From NCBI GenBank assembly GCA_045650025.1, contig JAZRQR010000083.1, positions 1 through 11,680 on the forward strand: 11,680 bases of DNA, written 5' to 3'. The stretch comes from SVQP01 sp045650025. GTDB lineage: Bacteria; Bacillota; Clostridia; Oscillospirales; CAG-272. Shown in pieces: positions 6,400-11,680 of the stretch; the first letter of the stretch is position 1; every line of letters begins with the position of its first letter. The position numbers and the translations under genes are program-made. The notes under the pieces were generated by a model. That model saw only the letters and a program-made list of their open reading frames with translations. It did not search any database and had not been told where the DNA came from.

Positions 6400-6455
6400 C
6401 TCCGTTAAGAACAACAGAGAAATGGTTCGTACTCCTTTTTTATACCGAAGGATCA
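6400..6455 (-). repeat. Dispersed repeat A, second copy, right after the glycoside hydrolase gene
   Basis: On the minus strand, starting at the hydrolase stop codon, it reads TGATCC, then CCTTCGG, an A-rich run, the exact 17-mer AAAAGGAGTACGAACCA (plus 6423-6439), a 10-base spacer and GTTCTTAACGGAG (plus 6400-6412). It is inverted relative to the copy at 5340-5398. In both places the repeat lies between a stop codon and a stem-loop. Confidence 0.8.
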
Positions 6456-8570
6456 ATCCTTACGGGTCTTTTTGAGTGCAACAGCCGCTGCAGCTGCGCC
6501 GAACAATGCTGCGACAGGCGCGGCTGCGGATTTACATCCGCTGCTCTGCGCAGACGAATCGGGCTGCCCCTCGGTCTGCACCTCGGTCTGCTCTGCGGGC
6601 GCGGTGGTGATTTCCTCTGCCGCAGGCTTGCCGTTGAGCACACGGAAGCTGTAAGCAGGCAGCGTCACGCTGTACACGCCGTTCTCGGCGCTCACCTTGC
6701 CATCTGCTTTGATCTGCGAGCCGTCGGTAGGCAAGCTACCCTCGCAGAACAGATACGCATCCATTTCGCAGTCAAGCATATCGGTTGCGATCCTGACCGT
6801 CTGCTCGGCAGCCGAACGGTTGACCGCGATCAGCGTCCACGTGCCGTCGGGTGCCTTGACGCACAGCGCGTCGATCAAGCCGCCGTCCTCTCCCGTAACG
6901 GGATAGATCTCGGATCCCTTGGGGATGTAATTGCACAGCAATCCCCATGCGTAATAGGTAGGGCGGTAGCTCCATGCGCCGTCGGTCTTATAGCCGATCA
7001 GACCCATGCTCATCAAGCCGTAATTGTCTCCGCCCGTTTCGTTGTAGTAGTAATACACGTCGTGCAAGGGCCAGTAGGAAAGTCCCGTTGCACCCGCTCC
7101 CAGCGAACGCACCGCCATGGATGCCACAAACAATCCGCGTCCGTAGGTCTCGGTCGAGGCTGCGGCATAAGCGCCCTGTGCGCTGCCGTCACCAAATTCA
7201 CCGAACATAAAGGGCTTATCGGTCGCATAATCGGTGCGCCCGTGCACAAATTCCTCGATCATGTCGTCCAAGTACGGCATATCGTAGCTCCAGGAATAGG
7301 TGTGCGAATCAAACGCATCGCACACGTCACGCAGCTGATCATACGCACGGCAATACCAGCCAAGGCTTTGCGCGTCATCCGCACCGATCAGCATGATGCC
7401 ATCGCGCAGACCCGCGTCCTTGAGGTAAGTGTCCACCGTTTTATAATACTGCACGTAGTGGTCAAAATCCACCACGCCTTCCGATACCTTAAAGGAATAG
7501 CTGGGCTCGTTTTGCAAGATCAGGCCCTTGACGCAATCATACCCCTTGACCTCGCGGATATAGCGCAACACCGTCACGATATTCTCCGCCATTTCGTCCA
7601 GATCGTTGGGCGCGCTGATCCAATCGCCGCAATCGGGATAGGACAGCCAATCGCCTGCGGCGGCGCCCCACCAGGTCAGCGTCACGTCCACACCCAGCTC
7701 ATGGCACACGCGCAGATACTCCAGCGTACACTTGCCCTCCTCGCTATCCCAGCGAAAATCAGCAAAATCCGCGCTGTGCGGGTCGCCGTTATCATTGGTT
7801 GGCTCAAACCACTCGGGCATGATCATCATGCGCACGCTCTGCAAGCCCATTTCCTGCATGCGCTGCTTGATCAGCTCCAGATCCTCGTCCGTAATACCGC
7901 GCTCGCGGTTGACGGGCAGCAGCAGCTTGCCATCCCATTCACAGCCAAGTCCCGTGGTGGCAAAGGCATTGGGCGTTTCGGACACCTGCAGCTCGTACGT
8001 GCCGGACGAAGCCTCGGCACCCACGTTGACCATTTCATACACCGTGACGTTATCCACCCACACCTTGCCCGTGCTGAACCACAGTCTAGGGCCGGCGTTG
8101 ACCGTCGTGGCGTTTTCATTGGTCACGGTAAAGACAAAGCTCAGGCGCATCCAGCCGTCGCTGGTACCGTAGTGCGAGGAGGAGACCATCTCGCCAATAT
8201 TGTTGGCGGCGGAATCGTACATGGTCATGCCCAGCACCACACCCGCGCCCTCCGGCGAGACGTTCTCGTAGCGGACGTCCGCTTGCATAATATACGTCTT
8301 GCCGTATTTCAGATTTGCATACTGGAACGCGCTGTTTGCCATGGGCGTATGATTGACCAAGCACATCGCGCCCGAGCCGTCCACGCCCCCGTCCTTGGTG
8401 TACTCCACAGTACAGTTGCCGGGGTCATTGCTCCAGGTGCTCCAGCTATTCATATTTTTTGCAAAATTTCCGTTCTTGAACATGTTTTTCTCGGCAGCAG
8501 CCACGCCAACACTCATACACGCGCAAAGCAACGTACATGCCGCCATCATGCAGATCAAACGCTTCAGCAT
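6453..8570 (-). CDS. Secreted, surface-attached glycoside hydrolase, clan GH-A fold (cellulase-like)
   Basis: This 705-residue protein acts outside the cell. Residues 1-26 are a signal peptide with an A-x-A type cut before Glu27. Residues 30-182 look like a carbohydrate-binding beta-sandwich of the CBM4/9 kind (N-G-N-F-A-K-N-M-N-S-W near the start, W-V-D-N-V-T-V-Y-E at the end). A TIM barrel spans about 205-545, with probable acid/base Glu355 in Q-N-E-P and nucleophile Glu458 in F-G-E-F-G, 103 residues apart as in GH-A retaining enzymes. A beta-sandwich follows at 550-647, then a Thr/Glu/Gln-rich linker (650-677). The tail is G-C-K, a hydrophobic Ala/Val helix and K-K-T-R-K-D, which suggests a membrane anchor or sorting signal without LPxTG. 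The GH family number and substrate cannot be fixed by eye. A GGGAGG site (minus strand of 8577-8582) sets the start. Confidence 0.85.
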   Translation of the reverse strand: MLKRLICMMAACTLLCACMSVGVAAAEKNMFKNGNFAKNMNSWSTWSNDPGNCTVEYTKDGGVDGSGAMCLVNHTPMANSAFQYANLKYGKTYIMQADVRYENVSPEGAGVVLGMTMYDSAANNIGEMVSSSHYGTSDGWMRLSFVFTVTNENATTVNAGPRLWFSTGKVWVDNVTVYEMVNVGAEASSGTYELQVSETPNAFATTGLGCEWDGKLLLPVNRERGITDEDLELIKQRMQEMGLQSVRMMIMPEWFEPTNDNGDPHSADFADFRWDSEEGKCTLEYLRVCHELGVDVTLTWWGAAAGDWLSYPDCGDWISAPNDLDEMAENIVTVLRYIREVKGYDCVKGLILQNEPSYSFKVSEGVVDFDHYVQYYKTVDTYLKDAGLRDGIMLIGADDAQSLGWYCRAYDQLRDVCDAFDSHTYSWSYDMPYLDDMIEEFVHGRTDYATDKPFMFGEFGDGSAQGAYAAASTETYGRGLFVASMAVRSLGAGATGLSYWPLHDVYYYYNETGGDNYGLMSMGLIGYKTDGAWSYRPTYYAWGLLCNYIPKGSEIYPVTGEDGGLIDALCVKAPDGTWTLIAVNRSAAEQTVRIATDMLDCEMDAYLFCEGSLPTDGSQIKADGKVSAENGVYSVTLPAYSFRVLNGKPAAEEITTAPAEQTEVQTEGQPDSSAQSSGCKSAAAPVAALFGAAAAAVALKKTRKD

Positions 8571-8624
8571 ACCTTACCTCCCAAGTAAAATTTTTCAGTC
8601 AAAACCAGTCTTTTTCGAAATGTT

Positions 8625-10037
8625 TCAGATCTGTTCCACCTTGATCAGGCTGGTGTTGCCCGATACGCCGGTGGTGTTCCCGCCCGTGATGACAATGCTA
8701 TCCCCCTTTTGCATGGGCAGCAGCTTGGGGGCAAGCTTGGTTGCCGTGTAGAACAGCACGTCGGTAGACGGATACTTTTCACACAGCGCGGGGGTTACGC
8801 CCCAGGAAAGCGCCAGCTTGCGGTACGTGCTCTCATCGGTGGTCAAGCCGATGATATCCACGGGGCAGCGGAAACGCGAGACCATGCGCGCGGTCATGCC
8901 CGAAAGCGAGCACGCTACAATGGCTTTTGCGCCAATGTCGATCGCCACAGCACAGGTTGCGTGCGAGATGGCGTCCACCGTGTTTTTGATCTTGAACTCG
9001 GTGCCGTAGAAGATCTCGGTATAATCAATGTTGTTTTCCGCCGTCTCCGCGATCTTGGACATGACCTGCACGGTCTGCACGGGATATTTGCCCATCGCGG
9101 TCTCACCCGACAGCATAATGGCGCTGGTGCCGTCGTATACCGCGTTTGCCACGTCGGAGATCTCCGCTCTGGTGGGTCTGGGGTTATAGATCATGCTCTC
9201 CAGCATTTCGGTTGCGGTAATGACGCGCTTGCCAAGCATTCTGCACTTGGTGATCAGCGTTTTCTGCATAGCGGGCAGCAGCTCAAACGGCACCTCCACA
9301 CCCATGTCACCGCGCGCGACCATGATACCGTCGCACGCCTCGCAGATCTCCTCAATATGGTCATAGCCCGACTGGTTTTCGATCTTGGCGATCAGATCCA
9401 CACCCTGTCCGCCGATCTCGGCAAGGTAATTGTGCACGTCGATCAGATCCTGCTTGCAGGACACGAACGAGCACGCAATAAAGTCCACACCGTTGCGGAT
9501 GCCAAAGGCAATGTCCGCCTTATCCTGCTCGGACAAATATTTCTGCTTCATGACCTTGCCCGGGAAGGACATGCTCTTGCGATCGGACAGCTCGCCGCCG
9601 CAAACCACGCGCGTGTGAATGCATTTGCCCTCGATCTCCTCAACAAGGAAGCTCATCAAGCCGTTGTTGAGCAGAATGGTATCGCCCGGCAGCAGCTCAT
9701 GCGCAAGCTCGGCATAGCTGACCGACACGATGGTCTCGTCACCCTGCACGTCATCCGCTGTAAAGGTAAACCTCTGTCCTTCAAGTAGCACCACCTTGCC
9801 ACTCTCAAAGGTCTTGATGCGGTATTCGGGGCCCTTGGTGTCCAGCATGATGGCAATGGACGTATCCAACTCGGCTCTTACCTTTTTAATACTGTCAATT
9901 CTTTTCTGATGATCCTCGTGCGTGTTATGGGAAAAGTTCAGGCGCGCCACGTTCATGCCCGCCTTGCAAAGTCCGCGCAGCACGTCCTCGCTCTGCGTGG
10001 CAGGTCCGATGGTACATATAATTTTGGTTTTACGCAT
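8625..10037 (-). CDS. pyk: Pyruvate kinase
   Basis: Makes pyruvate and ATP from phosphoenolpyruvate and ADP, the last step of glycolysis, in the cytoplasm. The 470 residues start with the classic R-K-T-K-I-I-C-T-I-G-P-A (2-13). Next come substrate Arg32 in A-R-L-N-F-S-H, the D-T-K-G-P-E block (66-71), and the B domain. Active-site Lys218 lies in I-A-K-I-E-N, with metal ligands Glu220 and Asp244 (A-R-G-D). Thr276 lies in T-A-T-E-M-L-E. The C-terminal domain ends in G-N-T-S-L-I-K-V-E-Q-I. It is the short form, without the extra C-terminal domain seen in Bacillus enzymes. The common D-D-G-L motif of the B domain reads N-N-G-L (124-127), and N-F-S-H is followed by Asn, not Gly. The hydrolase gene follows 54 bp downstream with no visible terminator, so it may be co-transcribed. 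Confidence 0.97.
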   Translation of the reverse strand: MRKTKIICTIGPATQSEDVLRGLCKAGMNVARLNFSHNTHEDHQKRIDSIKKVRAELDTSIAIMLDTKGPEYRIKTFESGKVVLLEGQRFTFTADDVQGDETIVSVSYAELAHELLPGDTILLNNGLMSFLVEEIEGKCIHTRVVCGGELSDRKSMSFPGKVMKQKYLSEQDKADIAFGIRNGVDFIACSFVSCKQDLIDVHNYLAEIGGQGVDLIAKIENQSGYDHIEEICEACDGIMVARGDMGVEVPFELLPAMQKTLITKCRMLGKRVITATEMLESMIYNPRPTRAEISDVANAVYDGTSAIMLSGETAMGKYPVQTVQVMSKIAETAENNIDYTEIFYGTEFKIKNTVDAISHATCAVAIDIGAKAIVACSLSGMTARMVSRFRCPVDIIGLTTDESTYRKLALSWGVTPALCEKYPSTDVLFYTATKLAPKLLPMQKGDSIVITGGNTTGVSGNTSLIKVEQI

Positions 10038-10066
10038 AGGGAACCTCCAAATATCGTTCTATCTGT

Positions 10067-10095
10067 ATTATACCACAGCACACGCGTCTTTGCAA
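10067..10095 (-). promoter_or_regulatory. Promoter of pyruvate kinase
   Basis: On the minus strand there is a perfect TATAAT (10067-10072) with an extended TG, and TTGCAA (10090-10095) at 17-base spacing. The ribosome site TGGAGG lies 6-7 bases before the ATG at 10037. This should drive pyk and possibly the hydrolase behind it. Confidence 0.8.
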
Positions 10096-10170
10096 GCACG
10101 CCGCCTGATTTTTGTATACTTTTGATGCGCCACGCGACGGCGACTGATAGCAGCAGGCCCCTGTCGCATT

Positions 10171-10199
10171 TTGTCGTCTCCTTGTATATACTGCATTAT
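10171..10199 (+). promoter_or_regulatory. Candidate promoter for the mazF gene
   Basis: TTGTCG (10171-10176), 17 bases, CATTAT (10194-10199). Both boxes are imperfect, but spacing is ideal and no better pair is seen on this strand in the divergent region 10038-10285. That region otherwise holds the pyk promoter and a GC-rich inverted repeat, and no gene I can support. Confidence 0.4.
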
Positions 10200-10205
10200 A
10201 AAAAC

Positions 10206-10244
10206 TGCCGCGCGTCGCATGACTAAAATCCCCCTCGCGCGGCA
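10206..10244. repeat. GC-rich inverted repeat in the mazF leader
   Basis: TGCCGCGCG (10206-10214) and CGCGCGGCA (10236-10244) are perfect complements, 9 bp, with a 21-base spacer. It sits between the candidate promoter and the mazF ribosome site. It could be an operator or an mRNA stem-loop in the 5' leader. Confidence 0.6.
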
Positions 10245-10270
10245 ACACTATCCTCATGACACCAACATAT

Positions 10271-10279
10271 AAAGGGAGG
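10271..10279 (+). promoter_or_regulatory. Ribosome binding site that fixes the mazF start
   Basis: AAAGGGAGG lies 6 bases before the ATG at 10286. It rules out the in-frame ATG at 10256, whose first ten codons would span this site. The chosen start also gives the standard family N-terminus. Confidence 0.85.
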
Positions 10280-10285
10280 CTTACC

Positions 10286-10687
10286 ATGATAACCGTAAAA
10301 CGCGGTGATATTTACTACGCAGACCTTTCCCCCGTTGTGGGCTCGGAGCAGGGGGGATTGCGCCCCGTCTTGATCATACAAAATGACGTGGGCAACCGAT
10401 ATAGCCCCACCGTCATTGCCGCCGCCATTACCTCGCGCATGGGCAAAACGCGTCTACCCACGCACATCGACATTTACGCGGACAAGGCAGGGCTTGCCAA
10501 GGATTCGGTCATCCTGCTCGAGCAGGTCCGCACCCTGGATAAACGCCGCCTCAAAGAAAAAATGGGGCATTTGGACGATGACGCCATGCAGCGCGTGGAT
10601 CATGCCATCGCCGTCAGCTTCGGGCTGGGATCCTCCGGCGGCGCTGCCGTGGCTGCCACAGACGCGCATCCCGAAATTTTGGGTTAA
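10286..10687 (+). CDS. mazF: MazF/PemK-family endoribonuclease toxin
   Basis: A 133-residue toxin of the type II MazF/EndoA family, which cuts mRNA at short sequence motifs in the cytoplasm. The sequence is very close to the Bacillus EndoA pattern: V-K-R-G-D-I-Y-Y-A-D-L-S-P (4-16), V-G-S-E-Q-G-G-L-R-P-V (18-28), A-A-A-I-T-S (45-50), K-T-R-L-P-T-H (54-60), D-S-V-I-L-L-E-Q-V-R-T (73-83). The catalytic pair known in EndoA, Arg25 and Thr48, corresponds to Arg26 and Thr49 here, both intact, so activity is expected. The last 18 or so residues are a Gly/Ala-rich extension beyond the usual end. The normal upstream antitoxin gene is missing: the region before it holds only the divergent pyk promoter. 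The antitoxin may be elsewhere in the genome or lost. Confidence 0.93.
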   Translation: MITVKRGDIYYADLSPVVGSEQGGLRPVLIIQNDVGNRYSPTVIAAAITSRMGKTRLPTHIDIYADKAGLAKDSVILLEQVRTLDKRRLKEKMGHLDDDAMQRVDHAIAVSFGLGSSGGAAVAATDAHPEILG

Positions 10688-10694
10688 TTTTTTT
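10670..10694 (+). terminator. Weak candidate terminator at the end of mazF
   Basis: CCCGA (10670-10674) can pair with TTGGG (10679-10683, one G-T pair) across a 4-base loop. It overlaps the mazF stop and is followed by TTAA and a run of seven T (10688-10694). The stem is short, so this is tentative. Confidence 0.3.
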
Positions 10695-10713
10695 GGAAAA
10701 TGCGCGTTATCTC

Positions 10714-10742
10714 TTGATTTTATCGGCATCTTGTGATAAAAT
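10714..10742 (+). promoter_or_regulatory. Promoter of fructose-bisphosphate aldolase with an embedded inverted repeat
   Basis: TTGATT (10714-10719), 17 bases, TAAAAT (10737-10742) with an extended TGn. The sequence ATTTTATC (10717-10724) is repeated inverted as GATAAAAT (10735-10742), a perfect 8-bp dyad with a 10-base spacer. The dyad covers most of both boxes and so may be an operator. GGAGG at 10761-10765 is the ribosome site. Confidence 0.75.
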
Positions 10743-10775
10743 ACAGGTAGTATTTTTATCGGAGGATCATCCAAT

Positions 10776-11680
10776 ATGGCACTTGTTACAACTACTGAAA
10801 TGTTCAAAAAGGCTTACCGCGGCGGCTACGCAATCGGTGCTTTTAACATCAACAACATGGAAATCATTCAGGCGATCACCGAGGCAGCGGCAGAAGAAAA
10901 GTCTCCCGTTATCCTGCAGGTGTCCGCAGGCGCACGTAAGTACGCTAAGCACGAATATCTGATGGGCCTTGCTCAGGCCGCAATCCGCGACACCGGCGTG
11001 GACATTGCCCTGCACCTGGACCACGGCGCAGATTTTGAGATCTGCAAGGCTTGCATTGACGGCGGCTTTACTTCGGTTATGATCGACGGCTCTCACCACT
11101 CCTTTGAGGACAACATCGCTCTGACCCGCAAGGTCGTTGAGTACGCACACGCACACGGCGTTGTTGTCGAGGGTGAGCTTGGTAAGCTTGCCGGCATTGA
11201 GGACGACGTGAAGGTTTCCGCAGAGGACGCTATGTTTACCAACCCCGACGAGGTGGAGGAATTCGTTTCCCGCACCGGCGTTGACTCCCTGGCTATTGCC
11301 ATCGGTACCAGCCACGGCGCATACAAATTCAAGCCCGGCACCAAGCCCCAGCTCGCGTTCGACGTGCTGGAGGAGATCTCCAAGAGACTGCCCGAGTTCC
11401 CCATCGTTCTGCACGGCGCTTCCTCCGTACCCCAGGAGTACGTAAGAGAGATCAACGCACTGGGTGGCAAGCTGCCCGACGCGATCGGCATTCCCGAGGA
11501 AATGCTGCGCAAGGCTGCTTCCATGGCAGTTTGCAAGATCAACATCGACTCGGACATTCGTCTGGCAATGACCGCAGGCATTCGCCGCGTGTTCAACGAG
11601 CAGCCTGAGATCTTTGACCCCAGAGGCTACCTGACCGTAGCACGTTCCGAGGTTAAGAAGATGGTTCAGCACAAGATCAA
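10776..11680 (+). CDS. fba: Class II fructose-1,6-bisphosphate aldolase (partial, cut by window end)
   Basis: Splits fructose-1,6-bisphosphate into dihydroxyacetone phosphate and glyceraldehyde-3-phosphate, a zinc-dependent step of glycolysis and gluconeogenesis. The visible 301 residues begin M-A-L-V-T-T-T-E-M-F and G-A-F-N-I-N-N-M-E (21-29), the normal N-terminus. Catalytic Asp82 and zinc ligand His83 are in H-L-D-H-G (80-84). V-E-G-E-L-G (131-136) follows, then zinc ligands His180 in G-T-S-H-G-A-Y and His213 in V-L-H-G-A-S. The phosphate-binding N-I-D is at 256-258. The frame is open to the last base, so only a short C-terminal end is missing. The loop usually reading H-G-A-S-G or H-G-G-S-G is H-G-A-S-S here. 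It follows mazF by 88 bp and has its own promoter. Confidence 0.96.
   Translation, partial: MALVTTTEMFKKAYRGGYAIGAFNINNMEIIQAITEAAAEEKSPVILQVSAGARKYAKHEYLMGLAQAAIRDTGVDIALHLDHGADFEICKACIDGGFTSVMIDGSHHSFEDNIALTRKVVEYAHAHGVVVEGELGKLAGIEDDVKVSAEDAMFTNPDEVEEFVSRTGVDSLAIAIGTSHGAYKFKPGTKPQLAFDVLEEISKRLPEFPIVLHGASSVPQEYVREINALGGKLPDAIGIPEEMLRKAASMAVCKINIDSDIRLAMTAGIRRVFNEQPEIFDPRGYLTVARSEVKKMVQHKI

Larger units (their letters stand above)
5340..6455. mobile_element. Possible inserted island with inverted terminal repeats between two convergent genes
   Basis: Bounded by two inverted copies of a repeat of about 55 bp, this stretch is visibly richer in A and T in its coding parts than the opp, hydrolase and glycolysis genes around it. 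It holds two small minus-strand genes (zinc ribbon, DUF559 nuclease) and a nest of GC-rich palindromes. No transposase, integrase or clear target duplication was seen. The unit could instead be an old intergenic region that collected separate repeats. The nuclease is the only candidate for a mobility enzyme. Confidence 0.35.

Noticed and set aside
6199..6456. Minus-strand frame of 85 codons over repeat A, the hairpin and the start of the nuclease gene
   Set aside because: It runs through a repeat, a hairpin and a promoter, then overlaps the nuclease gene out of frame; no ribosome site.
6387..8588. Open frame of 733 codons on the plus strand, antisense to the hydrolase
   Set aside because: His-, Arg- and Ala-rich composition without any domain, no ribosome site, and fully opposite to a gene with clear catalytic motifs and a signal peptide. 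It is a by-product of codon bias.
8709..9788. Plus-strand frame of 359 codons opposite pyruvate kinase
   Set aside because: Antisense shadow of a well-conserved enzyme, with no ribosome site.
10219..10272. Short frame before mazF as an antitoxin
   Set aside because: Only 17 codons, no ribosome site and no resemblance to MazE or EndoAI.
10030..10287. Minus-strand frame of 85 codons in the pyk-mazF gap
   Set aside because: It covers the pyk promoter and ribosome site and has no coding character.
10767..11672. Minus-strand frame of 301 codons opposite the aldolase
   Set aside because: The plus strand encodes a complete class II aldolase pattern that is simply open to the window end; the minus frame has no family features.

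Overview
The window reads as part of a chromosome from an anaerobic Firmicute of class Clostridia, probably an uncultured gut lineage. The basis is strong AAAGGAGG-type ribosome binding sites, a Firmicutes-type MazF, a class II fructose-bisphosphate aldolase, Opp proteins of Clostridial style, and palindromic repeats of a kind I associate with gut Clostridia. No rRNA, tRNA, CRISPR array or classical transposase gene was seen.

Layout. (1) 2-5342, plus strand: a peptide-type ABC importer operon. It holds the C-terminal part of the solute-binding protein (cut by the window edge), two permeases, two ATPases and a small one-pass membrane protein of unknown role. All are tightly spaced or overlapping. 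(2) 5340-6455: an AT-richer island between two convergent genes. It carries a bidirectional terminator, a small zinc-ribbon protein, a cluster of GC-rich palindromes and a DUF559 (Vsr-like) nuclease whose last ten codons are written by one of those palindromes. A second, unrelated repeat of about 55 bp sits at each end in inverted orientation, and each copy starts at the stop codon of the flanking gene. (3) 6453-10037, minus strand: a large secreted glycoside hydrolase of clan GH-A fold, with pyruvate kinase 54 bp upstream of it and no terminator seen between them. (4) 10286-10687, plus strand: a MazF/PemK RNase toxin with no antitoxin gene next to it. (5) 10776 to the end, plus strand: class II fructose-bisphosphate aldolase, cut by the window edge, with a good promoter.

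How the parts fit. The importer brings oligopeptides (or possibly oligosaccharides) into the cell. The glycoside hydrolase works outside the cell on a polysaccharide. Pyruvate kinase and aldolase are glycolytic enzymes encoded on both sides of the toxin. The most interesting part is the 5340-6455 island, where a nuclease gene, nested palindromes that form its own 3' end, and a flanking inverted repeat look like an undescribed mobile or repeat-propagating unit.
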